NCBI RefSeq assembly: GCF_001279725.1
Contig: NZ_LGDE01000113.1
Coordinates: 29,756-93,755 of the forward strand
DNA from: Streptomyces sp. WM4235
GTDB taxonomy: Bacteria; Actinomycetota; Actinomycetes; Streptomycetales; Streptomycetaceae
Reading direction: 5' to 3'
DNA: 64,000 bases
Every line of letters begins with the position of its first letter. The first letter of the stretch is position 1. Shown here piece by piece: positions 8,947 to 17,127 of this stretch. A program made the translations under genes and the position numbers. The notes under the pieces are model-generated. The model ran no database searches and was not told where the DNA came from. It was given only the letters and a program-made list of their open reading frames with translations.

Positions 8947-9648
8947 ATGCTGACGCCCCGCCAGAGATTCCTGGCGCTCCTGACGCTCTGCCTGGCCCTG
9001 CTCGCGTCCTTCCCGGCCCAGGCCGCCGACCGGACCGCTCCCCGGCAGGCCCCCGCCCGAAATCCGGTGGTCCTGGTGCACGGTTACAACGCCGACCCCG
9101 GCGTCTGGGGGGCGCTGCGGGAGGATCTGCGCGCCGACGGGTACGCCGACGCGGAGCTGTACTCCTGGGGGTACGACACCCACCGGTCCGTCAACGAGGT
9201 CCTCGCCGGCAGGCTCGGCGCGTACGTCGAGCAGGTCCGTCGGGAGACCGGCGCCGCCCGTGTGGACATCGTGGCGCACTCCTTCGGATCCCTCGTCAGC
9301 CGTTGGTACGTCACCTACGGGGGCGGCGGCGCGACGGTGGACCACCTGGTCTCGCTGGCCGGCCCCAACCACGGCACCTCCATCGCCTGGGGCTGCGCCC
9401 TGTGGGACCAGGCCTGCCGGGACATGACGCCCGGTTCGTACGTCGTCAAGAACCTGGCCGCCGGCGACGAGACGCCGGGCGCGGTCGGGTACGCCACCTT
9501 CTGGTCGAACTGCGACGAGGTCGTCAACCCCGACGACAGCGTCCCGCTGACCGGGGCGACCAACACCCCCGTCGGCTGCCTGGGACACAACGACCTGCTC
9601 GGCGACGACGCCACCTCGGCGGGCGTCCGGGCCTTCCTGCGCTCCTGA
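8947..9648 (+). CDS. Secreted lipase/esterase (class 2 lipase, EstA/LipB-like)
   Basis: 233 residues. A Sec signal peptide (hydrophobic 8-22, cleavage near AQA-A at 26) is followed by an alpha/beta hydrolase fold beginning NPVVLVHGYNADP. The predicted triad is Ser112 in AHSFG, Asp190 in NCDEVVNP and His214 in CLGHNDLL. Six cysteines outside the signal could form disulfides. It probably hydrolyses extracellular acylglycerols or esters. It stands alone, with about 220 bases between it and the divergent mreB-like gene. Confidence 0.88.
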   Translation: MLTPRQRFLALLTLCLALLASFPAQAADRTAPRQAPARNPVVLVHGYNADPGVWGALREDLRADGYADAELYSWGYDTHRSVNEVLAGRLGAYVEQVRRETGAARVDIVAHSFGSLVSRWYVTYGGGGATVDHLVSLAGPNHGTSIAWGCALWDQACRDMTPGSYVVKNLAAGDETPGAVGYATFWSNCDEVVNPDDSVPLTGATNTPVGCLGHNDLLGDDATSAGVRAFLRS

Positions 9649-9672
9649 CCCGCGCGCCCGCACCCGGCCCGG

Positions 9673-10257
9673 TCAGCCGACGCCGGGCCGGACCTCCTGG
9701 AGCAGCCCGTAGGTGAAATCCGCGACGTACGGCGCCCCCGACACGGCGAACGCCAGCCGCCACCGGGTCGGGGCGGTTCCCTCCATCGGCCGAACCGGGG
9801 CGAAGGCCCCCGCCACCTCGTCCACCGTCGCGGACCAGGGCACCAGGTCCGCGACCGTCTCCAGGACGGGCGCGGGCGCGCCCGGGGCCCGTACCAGCCA
9901 CTCGTTCCACACCGCCCCGTCGGGCGCGGCCAGCACCTCGAAGCGCAGGTCGGGCCAGAGCGGCACCGGCCACAGCAGGGCCTCGCACTCCAGGTCGCCG
10001 ATCCTGCGTCGCGCGGTGGACTCCGCCGGACCCAGCACCGACCGGTAGCGGGCCAACGCCCCGCGCGAGCGCGGCGACCGGACCATGGCCTGCCACCGCT
10101 TGTTCGCCTCCCGCTGCTCCGCGAGCGAGGCGCCGAGGCGCAGCCGGGCCGCCTCGGCGAGGTCCGGCCGGAAGTCGGCCATTCTGCGCAACAGCACCAG
10201 TTGGAAACCGGCCGGGCCGAAGGGGCCCGGGGTGGTCGGGCCGTGGTTCAGCGTCAT
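9673..10257 (-). CDS. Hypothetical protein, 194 aa
   Basis: Soluble-looking protein without signal peptide or membrane segment. It opens MTLNHGPTTPGPFGPAGFQLVLLRRM and has a basic middle (RWQAMVRSPRSRGALARYRS). No domain is recognised. Coding reality rests on strand-consistent codon bias and its placement between two real genes. The ATG at 10257 is the first sensible start; a GTG three codons upstream is possible. Function unknown. Confidence 0.6.
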   Translation of the reverse strand: MTLNHGPTTPGPFGPAGFQLVLLRRMADFRPDLAEAARLRLGASLAEQREANKRWQAMVRSPRSRGALARYRSVLGPAESTARRRIGDLECEALLWPVPLWPDLRFEVLAAPDGAVWNEWLVRAPGAPAPVLETVADLVPWSATVDEVAGAFAPVRPMEGTAPTRWRLAFAVSGAPYVADFTYGLLQEVRPGVG

Positions 10258-10335
10258 GGAGTCCACGATTCCACACAGAATCCTTACGTTCCCGGGACCC
10301 GGATGTGCTCCGTCGCCGCATAGCCTGCGGGCGCC

Positions 10336-11322
10336 ATGAACTTCTGCCACGCCTGCCGGAGACACCTCAATGGCGCACTGGCGTGCGCCGGGTGCGGAAC
10401 CCCGGCCGAATACCTGACCCCCGCGGCGCCGACCGCCCCCGCCGCCCCGGCCGGGTACACCGAGCCCGGGTACCCGGAGCCGGGACACGCCTCGCCGTAC
10501 GCGCGACCGGAACAGGCGGGGCCCCAGTACGCGGAGCCGCAGTACGCGGAGCCGCAGTACGCGGAGCCGGGGTACGCCGAGCCCGGCCATCCGGGGTCCG
10601 GGTACGTCGCGTCCGAGTACGCGGCGCCCGGGTACGTCGCCTCCGAGTACGCGGCGCCCGGGTACGTCGACCACGCGGCACCCGGGTACGTCGAGCCCGG
10701 GTATCCCGAGCCCGACCGGGAGCGGCCCGAGGCGTCCGACGCGTACGTCGAGTCGCTCGTCACGCTGTCGGGCCCGGCCGAAGGCCGGTCCGGCGCACGG
10801 CGCCGCACCGCGAACCGCAGGAGCCGGACCGTACTCGCCGTCGGGCTCGGGCTGGCGCTGGCCACGGGCGGGTCCGTGGCGCTGGCCCGGATGGTGACCG
10901 ACGAGGAGCGCACGGACCGGGCGACCGAGGTCGTGCTGACCGACGACGCGGGGCCGCAGCAGCCGGTCCCCGCGCCCGCCCTCCCGAGTACGGCCGCACC
11001 CTCGGCGCCGTCGAAGGGCGGTGGGAGTGCGAAGGCCTCCGTGATCGCCACGCGGACGACCGGGCCCACCGGGGCGCCGAGCGGTTCCGCGGAGCCGGGG
11101 CCCGAGGGGAGCGCCTCCACGCCGGAAGAGGAGTCGTCGTCGCCGTCGTCCTCCCGGACCGCCGGCCCGGGACCGGGTCCGTCCGCGAAGCCCTCGACCT
11201 CGGGCCGGCCGTCGCCGAGCGCTTCGTCCGGGACCGCGAAGCCGAAGCCCACGGCGACCCCGACGGCCACCCCCACACCGACGCCGACCAAGAGCGAGTG
11301 CTGGATCTGGTTCCTCTGCTGA
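10336..11322 (+). CDS. Zinc-ribbon membrane protein with tandem Tyr/Pro/Gly repeats (SCO2400-family-like)
   Basis: 328 residues in four parts: an N-terminal zinc ribbon (MNFCHACRRHLNGALACAGCG, Cys4 pattern), a repeat region of about 90 residues rich in YAEPQ and GYVASEYAAP units, a basic stretch then one TM helix (~'TVLAVGLGLALATGGSVALA'), and a Ser/Thr/Pro/Lys-rich extracellular tail ending CWIWFLC. This layout matches a Streptomyces-specific family of unknown function. The tail suggests a wall-spanning linker, and the aromatic Cys-flanked C-terminus is conserved-looking. Function unknown. Confidence 0.75.
   Translation: MNFCHACRRHLNGALACAGCGTPAEYLTPAAPTAPAAPAGYTEPGYPEPGHASPYARPEQAGPQYAEPQYAEPQYAEPGYAEPGHPGSGYVASEYAAPGYVASEYAAPGYVDHAAPGYVEPGYPEPDRERPEASDAYVESLVTLSGPAEGRSGARRRTANRRSRTVLAVGLGLALATGGSVALARMVTDEERTDRATEVVLTDDAGPQQPVPAPALPSTAAPSAPSKGGGSAKASVIATRTTGPTGAPSGSAEPGPEGSASTPEEESSSPSSSRTAGPGPGPSAKPSTSGRPSPSASSGTAKPKPTATPTATPTPTPTKSECWIWFLC
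10525..10712 (+). repeat. In-frame coding tandem repeats (15-bp and 30-bp units)
   Basis: Three near-identical 15-bp units coding YAEPQ lie at about 10527-10571, followed by two 30-bp units coding GYVASEYAAP at about 10600-10659 and related YVDHAAPG/YVEPG copies. All are multiples of three, so copy-number change would keep the frame. Confidence 0.75.
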
Positions 11323-11334
11323 GGGGCGGGGCGA

Positions 11335-11757
11335 TCAGCCCAGCATCCGCCTGAGCAGGTCCCTCAGCGCCGTCCGCTCGGCCGTGGACAGGCCGGCCAG
11401 CGGTTCGCGCGCGAAGTCCAGCGACTCGCGCAGTCGGTCCGCGGTCTGGAGCCCCTCCTCGGTGGCGGCGGCCAGCTTCACGCGGCGGTCGGCCGGGTCC
11501 GGGCGCCGTTCGACCAGGCCGCGGCTCTCCAGCCGGTCCACGATGCCGGTGACGTTCGACGGCTCGCACTTCAGCTTCTGCGCGATCTTGCGCATGGCCG
11601 TCGGTTCCAGGGAGAGCAGGTTCAGCACCCTGGCCTGGGCTCCGGTGAGCTGGTGACTGGCTGCCGCGTGCTCGTACTCCTGGTGGTAGCGGGCCACGAC
11701 GTCGCCGATGAGCTCGACGACCTCAAGGGTCAGTGGGTCTGCGCGACGACTGGGCAT
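11335..11757 (-). CDS. MarR-family transcriptional regulator
   Basis: 140 residues. The MarR winged helix is seen as 'LTGAQARVLNLLSLEP', the recognition region 'RKIAQKLKCEPSNVTGIVDRLE' and the wing 'RRPDPADRRVKLAAATEEG'. It is divergent from an NADP oxidoreductase and an ohr-type gene, so it probably represses them in response to electrophile or peroxide stress. It lacks the N-terminal reactive Cys of canonical OhrR; its only Cys is in KLKCEP, inside the DNA-binding domain. The ATG at 11757 is preferred to an upstream start that would run into the operators. Confidence 0.88.
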   Translation of the reverse strand: MPSRRADPLTLEVVELIGDVVARYHQEYEHAAASHQLTGAQARVLNLLSLEPTAMRKIAQKLKCEPSNVTGIVDRLESRGLVERRPDPADRRVKLAAATEEGLQTADRLRESLDFAREPLAGLSTAERTALRDLLRRMLG

Positions 11758-11778
11758 GGATCCAGCGTACCCATTTAC

Positions 11779-11824
11779 TTGACAACATGAAATATCCAGG
11801 AGCATGGTTGTTTCACGTTGTGAA
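11779..11824. promoter_or_regulatory. Paired operator-like palindromes between marR and the oxidoreductase gene
   Basis: TTCAC-GTT-GTGAA (11812-11824) is a perfect inverted repeat. The site TTGACAACATGAA (11779-11791), read on the other strand as TTCATGTTGTCAA, matches it at 11 of 13 positions. Centres are 33 bases apart, about three helical turns. The first site overlaps a -35-like TTGACA and the second covers the probable start region, a natural arrangement for repression by the divergent MarR protein. Confidence 0.6.
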
Positions 11825-11867
11825 GCATTTTCTTCCGCCCTTCACCCCCCAGCGTCAGGAGCGCACC

Positions 11868-12890
11868 ATGTCCCAGATCCCCGCCGTGAGCCGTGAGTGG
11901 CACCTCGTCCGCCGCCCGCAGGGCTGGCCCGTCGCCGAGGACTTCGCCCTGCGCGAGGTCCCCGTGAACGCGGAGCCCGCGCCCGGCCGGATCCTGGTGC
12001 GCAACCTCCACATGTCCGTCGACCCGTACATGCGCGGCCGGATGAACGACGTGAAGTCCTACGTACCGCCCTTCCAGCTCGACAAGCCGATGGACGGCGG
12101 CGCGGTCGGCGAGGTCGTCGCCTCCGCCGACGAGCGCTTCGCGGTCGGCGACCACGTCCTGCACGGCCTGGGCTGGCGCGAGTACGCCGAGCTGGACGCC
12201 AAGCACGCCACCAAGGTCGACGGCTCGCTCGCCCCGCTCTCCACCTACCTCGGCGTGCTCGGCATGCCGGGCCTGACCGCCTACGCGGGCCTCTTCGAGG
12301 TCGCCTCCTTCAAGGAGGGCGACGCCGTGTTCGTCTCCGGCGCGGCCGGCGCGGTCGGCAGCCTGGTGGGCCAGTTCGCCAAGATCAAGGGCGCGTCCCG
12401 GGTGATCGGCTCGGCCGGCTCGGACGAGAAGGTGACCCTGCTCACGGAGAAGTACGGCTTCGACGCCGCCTTCAACTACAAGAACGGCCCCGTCGGCGAG
12501 CAGCTGAAGGAAGCCGCCCCCGAGGGCATCGACGTCTACTTCGACAACGTCGGCGGCGACCACCTGGAAGCCGCGATCTCCTCCCTCAAGGTGCACGGCC
12601 GCGCCACCCTCTGCGGGGCCATCGCCCAGTACAACGACACCGAGCCCGCCCCCGGCCCGCGCAACCTCGTGCAGGTCATCGGCAAGCGCCTGCGCCTGCA
12701 GGGCGTGCTGGTCGGCGACCACGCCGACATCCAGCAGCAGTTCGTCCAGGACGTCGCCGGCTGGCTGCGCTCCGGCGAGCTGCGCTACGACGAGACCGTC
12801 CACGAGGGCGTGGAGAACGCGACCGAGGCCTTCCTCGGGATGCTGCGCGGCGAGAACACCGGAAAGATGATCGTTTCTTTCACCGGTTAG
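11868..12890 (+). CDS. NADP-dependent oxidoreductase (zinc-free MDR/leukotriene-B4-dehydrogenase-like)
   Basis: 340 residues, the usual size. The N-terminal catalytic domain (VDPYMRGRMND) lacks the zinc ligands of alcohol dehydrogenases. The Rossmann motif SGAAGAVGSLVGQ starts at 157. This family reduces alpha,beta-unsaturated ketones and aldehydes with NADPH, i.e. detoxifies reactive electrophiles. AGGAG precedes the ATG. It is followed after 64 bases by ohr and controlled presumably by the divergent MarR. Confidence 0.9.
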   Translation: MSQIPAVSREWHLVRRPQGWPVAEDFALREVPVNAEPAPGRILVRNLHMSVDPYMRGRMNDVKSYVPPFQLDKPMDGGAVGEVVASADERFAVGDHVLHGLGWREYAELDAKHATKVDGSLAPLSTYLGVLGMPGLTAYAGLFEVASFKEGDAVFVSGAAGAVGSLVGQFAKIKGASRVIGSAGSDEKVTLLTEKYGFDAAFNYKNGPVGEQLKEAAPEGIDVYFDNVGGDHLEAAISSLKVHGRATLCGAIAQYNDTEPAPGPRNLVQVIGKRLRLQGVLVGDHADIQQQFVQDVAGWLRSGELRYDETVHEGVENATEAFLGMLRGENTGKMIVSFTG

Positions 12891-12954
12891 GCTCACTGCA
12901 CACCGTCGTGATCGTGGGCGCGAGTCACGGCGATTACCAGGAGGATCTTCTTAC

Positions 12955-13377
12955 ATGTCCATCCAGCAGTCCGATGTCGCGTACACCGCTGTCGCCACCG
13001 CCGAGAACGGCCGTGACGGCCGCGTCGCCACCAACGACGGCAAGCTCGACGTCGTGGTGAACCCGCCGAAGGAACTCGGTGGCAGCGGCGCCGGCACCAA
13101 CCCGGAGCAGCTGTTCGCCGCCGGCTACAGCGCCTGCTTCCAGGGCGCCCTGGGTGTCGTCGCCAAGAACGAGAACGCCGACATCTCCGGCTCGACCGTC
13201 ACCGCAGAGGTCGGCATCGGCAAGAACGACGACGGCTTCGGCCTGATCGTCAAGATCTCGGCGTCGATCCCGAACGTGGACGCCGCCACCGCCAAGGACC
13301 TCATCGAGAAGGCCCACCAGGTCTGCCCGTACTCCAAGGCGACCCGCGGCAACATCACGGTCGAGCTGGCCGTCTGA
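12955..13377 (+). CDS. ohr: Organic hydroperoxide reductase (Ohr/OsmC family)
   Basis: 140 residues with the two redox cysteines of Ohr: Cys61 in YSACFQGAL and Cys124 in HQVCPYSKATRGN. Ohr reduces organic hydroperoxides using dihydrolipoyl-linked thiols in the cytoplasm. AGGAGG lies upstream of the ATG. It is probably co-transcribed with the preceding oxidoreductase and ends before a strong hairpin. The MarR/oxidoreductase/Ohr grouping suggests one lipid-peroxide/electrophile response unit. Confidence 0.93.
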   Translation: MSIQQSDVAYTAVATAENGRDGRVATNDGKLDVVVNPPKELGGSGAGTNPEQLFAAGYSACFQGALGVVAKNENADISGSTVTAEVGIGKNDDGFGLIVKISASIPNVDAATAKDLIEKAHQVCPYSKATRGNITVELAV

Positions 13378-13398
13378 TCCCGCACCCCGCTCATCGCG

Positions 13399-13428
13399 AA
13401 GGCCGCGCCCCTCGGGGGGCGCGGCCTT
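13399..13428 (+). terminator. Terminator after ohr
   Basis: A 13-bp stem AAGGCCGCGCCCC with GGGGCGCGGCCTT and a 4-base loop lies 21 bases after the ohr stop and 18 bases before the next ATG. Confidence 0.75.
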
Positions 13429-13445
13429 CGCCGTAAACTGCGCGC

Positions 13446-14291
13446 ATGAGTGCTTTCGCGGGGGGATTCCGGTACTTGCTCGCCGGACAGCGGTGGGTCT
13501 TCGGCCACGGACGGTGGTTCGGCGTCGGCCTGCTGCCGGGACTGGTCGCGCTCGTGCTGTACGCGGGCGCCCTCATCGGACTGGGATACGGCGCCGACGA
13601 CCTCGTCGGTTGGCTGACGCCCTTCGCCGACGACTGGGGCTCGCCCTGGCTCAGCCTGTTCCGCGGCTTCCTGACCGCGCTGGTCTTCAGTCTCGGACTC
13701 TTCCTCGCGGTGATCACCTTCACCGCCGTGACCCTGCTGGTCGGCCAGCCCTTCTACGAGTCCCTGTCCGAGCAGGTCGACCGGACCGAGGGCGGCGAGG
13801 TCCCCGAGTCCGGCCGGAGCCTGTGGATGGACCTGTGGATCTCCGCCCGCGACAGCGTCCGCCTGCTGGGCCGGGTGGTGCTGTACGGGATCCTGCTGTT
13901 CGCCCTCGGGTTCATCCCGGTGCTCGGGCAGACCGTGGTCCCGGCGATCGGGTTCTGCGTCTCCGGCTACTTCCTCACCCAGGAGCTGACCTCGGTCGCC
14001 CTCCAGCGCCGCCGCGTCGACCTCGACGAGCAACTGGTCCTGCTGCGGGCCCGGCGCGCGATGGCGCTCGGCTTCGGCGTCCCGCTGGTGCTGGCGTTCC
14101 TCGTCCCGCTGGTCGCCGTGTTCCTGATGCCGGGCGCCGTGGCCGGGGCGACCCTGATGGCCCGCGACCTCGTGGGCGCGGACACCGACCCCGAGGGCCC
14201 CGACGGGGGAGCCGACCCCGACGAACCCGTCCCGGGCCCCCCGGCGCCGCAGGCCACCGGCTTCGGCCCGCCGCCGCCCGCCTACTCCTAG
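13446..14291 (+). CDS. EI24/CysZ-like membrane protein
   Basis: 281 residues with about four to six hydrophobic helices and the EI24-domain pattern 'LVGQPFYESLSEQVDR' followed by an amphipathic stretch and paired C-terminal helices. The C-terminal ~45 residues are Asp/Pro/Gly-rich and disordered. EI24/CysZ relatives include sulfate channels, but actinobacterial members are uncharacterised, so transport is only suggested. It sits downstream of the ohr terminator as its own unit. Confidence 0.78.
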   Translation: MSAFAGGFRYLLAGQRWVFGHGRWFGVGLLPGLVALVLYAGALIGLGYGADDLVGWLTPFADDWGSPWLSLFRGFLTALVFSLGLFLAVITFTAVTLLVGQPFYESLSEQVDRTEGGEVPESGRSLWMDLWISARDSVRLLGRVVLYGILLFALGFIPVLGQTVVPAIGFCVSGYFLTQELTSVALQRRRVDLDEQLVLLRARRAMALGFGVPLVLAFLVPLVAVFLMPGAVAGATLMARDLVGADTDPEGPDGGADPDEPVPGPPAPQATGFGPPPPAYS

Positions 14292-14317
14292 AGAGCCCCT
14301 TCCGCCCGGGCCCCGCG

Positions 14318-15211
14318 TCAGGGCCGGCGGCGCAGCAGGGTGATCGCCCCGCTCGTGTCCTCGCGCGCGTGCGCCGCCGGGTCGGCCTCCAACCGCTCCC
14401 GCATCAGGTCCAGGTACGGGGTGATCAGCCCGGCGTCGACGCCCTGCTCCGCGGCCGTGCGCAGCAGGGTCCCGCTCGCGGCGACCTGCATGGACAGGTT
14501 CGACACCACCCCGGTCGTGAAGTCCCCCGAGGTCAACCGGTCGGCGGCGTTGCCCACGAAGAAGCCCATCGCGCCCAGCCACTCCGACAGCAGCGGCGCC
14601 AGGTCCTCGGGGGCGATGTCCTCGCCTTCGATCAGGGCGTAGGCGTGCGAGATCCCCGCGAACAACCCGTACATCGCGCTGAGCAGCGCCACGTCGTGCA
14701 GGGCCGCGTGCCCCGGGTCCTCGCCGACGAAGCGGGCCCCGCCCGGTACCTCCAGCGTCGCCCGATGGCGGTCGAAGAGGGGCCGGGAGCCGCTGTAGAA
14801 GACGTAACCGCCGGCCTCCGGGACGCCGATCATCGACGGGGTGGCCATGATGCCGCCGTCGACGAACCGGGCCCCGCGCCCCTCGGCCCGGGCGGCGCGG
14901 GAGCGACCCTGGGCGGGGGTCCCGGTGGTGAGGTCGACCAGGTCCCGGCCCGTGAGGTCGACCCCGTCGAGGGCCGAGCCGACGGAGGCGTCGTCCAACA
15001 GACACAGGACGACCAGTTCGTTCGCGGCGACCGCCTCGGCGGGGGTCGCGGCGACGCGAGCACCTTCGGCGGCCAGGGCCTCAGCCTTGGCGGCGGTGCG
15101 GTTCCAGACGGTCAGGGGATGCCCGGCGGCCAGCCAGGTACGGGCGAGGGCGGTTCCCATGTCGCCGAGTCCGAGGAGGGTGAGCGGTGTCTTCACGAGG
15201 TTGTCGGTCAT
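14318..15211 (-). CDS. NAD(P)-binding imine reductase / 6-phosphogluconate-dehydrogenase-like enzyme
   Basis: 297 residues. The Rossmann GLGDMG (14-19) is followed by VWNRT, where the Arg suggests NADPH preference, and an all-helical C-terminal dimerisation domain. The GGIMATPSMIG segment and overall form match the imine-reductase branch of the beta-hydroxyacid dehydrogenase superfamily. The catalytic Lys of true hydroxyacid dehydrogenases is not evident. The natural substrate is unknown. A HxlR regulator is divergent 96 bases away and probably controls it. Confidence 0.82.
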   Translation of the reverse strand: MTDNLVKTPLTLLGLGDMGTALARTWLAAGHPLTVWNRTAAKAEALAAEGARVAATPAEAVAANELVVLCLLDDASVGSALDGVDLTGRDLVDLTTGTPAQGRSRAARAEGRGARFVDGGIMATPSMIGVPEAGGYVFYSGSRPLFDRHRATLEVPGGARFVGEDPGHAALHDVALLSAMYGLFAGISHAYALIEGEDIAPEDLAPLLSEWLGAMGFFVGNAADRLTSGDFTTGVVSNLSMQVAASGTLLRTAAEQGVDAGLITPYLDLMRERLEADPAAHAREDTSGAITLLRRRP

Positions 15212-15307
15212 GACGTTCAGCCTGGTCGCAGGCCGTGAGACGCTCAAGTACGCACTTCGGAGTGGGTGGTTACCCCGAGGTGAGCGAACAGGTGGGAGGG
15301 GTGCGCG

Positions 15308-15649
15308 ATGGCGTTGACACGAAGGCCCGGGGCGGATCACTGCGGGATCGCCGCGGCGATGTCCGTGATCGACGGCAAGTGGAAGGTCTCCCTGCTGTGG
15401 GAGTTGGAGCAGCGCCCGCGCCGTTTCGGTGAACTGCGCCGGCTGGTCCCGGGGGTCTCGGAGAAGGTGCTCTCCGCGCAACTGCGGGAGTTGGAGACGG
15501 ACGGGATCGTGCACCGCGAGGTCTACGAGGAGGTGCCGCCCCGGGTGGAGTACTCGCTGACCCCGCTCGGCAGGGAACTGAACGCGGCCCTGGCCCCGCT
15601 GGGCGCATGGGGCGGCAGACACCTGCTCCCCGCCCCCGCGCCGGCGTGA
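15308..15649 (+). CDS. HxlR-family transcriptional regulator
   Basis: 113 residues, the typical HxlR size: CGIAAAMSVIDGKWKVSLLWEL followed by the winged helix 'RRFGELRRLVPGVSEKVLSAQL' and 'YEEVPPRVEYSLTPLGREL'. The Cys at 12 aligns with the redox-sensing Cys of many HxlR proteins. It is divergent from the imine-reductase-like gene, its likely target. Confidence 0.9.
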   Translation: MALTRRPGADHCGIAAAMSVIDGKWKVSLLWELEQRPRRFGELRRLVPGVSEKVLSAQLRELETDGIVHREVYEEVPPRVEYSLTPLGRELNAALAPLGAWGGRHLLPAPAPA

Positions 15650-15657
15650 CCGGCCGG

Positions 15658-16425
15658 TCAGCCCACCGCGGCGTACGAGTCGACCGAGCGCTTGGTGTAG
15701 GCGCCGGGCGTCTGCCCGAAGTGGCGGCGGAAGGCCAGGATGTAGCCGTTGGTGCTGACGAATCCGACCCGGGCGGCGACCACGCCCACCAGGTGGCCCT
15801 GCCCCAGCAGTTCCAGCGAGTGGTTCAGCCGCAGCCGGGTCCGCCACTCCGAGAAGGCCAGGCCCGTCTCCGTGCGGAAGGCCCGCCGCAGGCTGGTCGA
15901 GCTGGTGTACAGGTCCTCGGCCCACTCGGTCGCGGTGCGCGGGTCGGCGGGGGTGCGGGCCAGCTCCCGGGCGACGGTCGAGGCGGCCCGGCTGGTCGGC
16001 TGGGGCAGCGGGAGACAGTCGCGGTGGGCCGCGCAGAGGGCCGCGAAGACCGCCGGGTCGTCCTCGGACACCTCGGAACTGCGCATCCGGGCCAGTAGCA
16101 ACCGGCGCTGCTCGGCGGTCGCGTTGACGGTGGTCGCCTCGGTGTACGGCAACGCGTGCAGGCCGGCGTCGAAGTCCTCGACCGCGATGAGGGAGTCGCT
16201 GTCGAAGCGGGCACTGTGCCACACCCCGGCCGGTATCCACAGGGCCACGGACGGGGTCAGCTCGTGCTCCCGCTCGCGCGCGGTCACGACGATCCGCCCG
16301 ATCGGCACGTACAGGAACTGGTGGAACGCGTGGACGTGGGGCGGGTGTCCGCCCGCCGCGATGAAGTCCTCGTCCACCGTCAGCTCCTCCAACCGGTCCG
16401 CCGCCACTGTGCCGTGGCCCCCCAT
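15658..16425 (-). CDS. AraC-family regulator with cupin sensor domain
   Basis: 255 residues. The N-terminal cupin (HVHAFHQFLYVPIGRIVVTA) and C-terminal double HTH ('TSSTSLRRAFRTETGLAFSEW', 'RVGFVSTNGYILAFRRHFGQTPGAYTK') give a ligand-responsive DNA-binding activator. The ATG at 16425 follows a weak ribosome site. An iron-box-like palindrome 36-55 bases upstream suggests control by the iron repressor DmdR/IdeR. Its targets are not adjacent in an obvious way. Confidence 0.87.
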   Translation of the reverse strand: MGGHGTVAADRLEELTVDEDFIAAGGHPPHVHAFHQFLYVPIGRIVVTAREREHELTPSVALWIPAGVWHSARFDSDSLIAVEDFDAGLHALPYTEATTVNATAEQRRLLLARMRSSEVSEDDPAVFAALCAAHRDCLPLPQPTSRAASTVARELARTPADPRTATEWAEDLYTSSTSLRRAFRTETGLAFSEWRTRLRLNHSLELLGQGHLVGVVAARVGFVSTNGYILAFRRHFGQTPGAYTKRSVDSYAAVG

Positions 16426-16460
16426 TGTGGGCGGTGCGCCACGACACCGACCCCCCGAAA

Positions 16461-16480
16461 GAAGGTAAGGGTAACCTAAC
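16461..16480 (-). promoter_or_regulatory. Candidate iron box (DmdR1/IdeR operator)
   Basis: On the minus strand the site reads TTAGGTTACCCTTACCTTC, matching the 19-bp actinobacterial iron-box consensus at 14 positions, with the whole TTAGGTTA half intact. It lies 36-55 bases upstream of the AraC gene start, at the end of the acetyltransferase gene. Confidence 0.5.
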
Positions 16481-17127
16481 TAGCGGGTGGGTGGGGCGGC
16501 CTCCTCCAGTGCGTCCACACTGCCCGACATGACGGTCCGCACGTGCCGGGTGAGGTGCTCGACCGGCCAGTCCCACCAGGCGACGGCGAGGAGCCGGGCG
16601 ATGTCCGCCGGCTCGTACCGGGTGCGGATCAAGCGGGCCGGATTGCCGCCGACGATGCCGTAGTCCGGGACGTCGTCCACCACGACGGCGCCGGACGCGA
16701 TCACCGCTCCGTGGCCGATCCGCACCCCCGGCATCACCATGGCGCCGTGCCCGAACCAGACGTCGTTGCCCACCACGGTGTCCCCGCGCCCCGGCAGGTC
16801 GGTGAGCAGGTCGAAGTGGTCGGCCCAGTCGCCTCCCATGATCGGGAACGGGAACGTCGAGGGCCCGTCCATCCGGTGGTTGGCGCCGTTCATGATGAAG
16901 CGCACACCGGTGCCCAGCGCACAGAACCTTCCGATGACGAGCCGCTCCGGCCCGTAGTGGTAGAGCACGTTGCGCGTCTCGAAAGCCGTCGCGTCGTCCG
17001 GGTCGTCGTAGTACGAGTAGTCGCCCACCTCGATCAGCGGGGACGTCACCAGCGGCCGGAGCAGCACCACCCGCGGCTGCCCCGCCACGGGATGCGGCAC
17101 CGACGGGTCGGGCGGGACGGGGCTCAT
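16480..17127 (-). CDS. CatB-related O-acetyltransferase (xenobiotic acetyltransferase, left-handed beta-helix)
   Basis: 215 residues. The hexapeptide repeat fold is seen in '[33 protein letters not shown]', with the XAT signature NGANHRMDG carrying the catalytic-type His and [19 protein letters not shown]. The family transfers acetyl from acetyl-CoA to hydroxyls, for example virginiamycin (Vat) or chloramphenicol. The start ATG overlaps the upstream nitrilase stop (ATGA), so the two are co-translated. Substrate unknown; resistance is only one option. Confidence 0.87.
   Translation of the reverse strand: MSPVPPDPSVPHPVAGQPRVVLLRPLVTSPLIEVGDYSYYDDPDDATAFETRNVLYHYGPERLVIGRFCALGTGVRFIMNGANHRMDGPSTFPFPIMGGDWADHFDLLTDLPGRGDTVVGNDVWFGHGAMVMPGVRIGHGAVIASGAVVVDDVPDYGIVGGNPARLIRTRYEPADIARLLAVAWWDWPVEHLTRHVRTVMSGSVDALEEAAPPTR

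Noticed and set aside
11335..11757. Calling the MarR gene ohrR
   Set aside because: The conserved N-terminal reactive Cys of OhrR is absent, so only the family-level name is supported.
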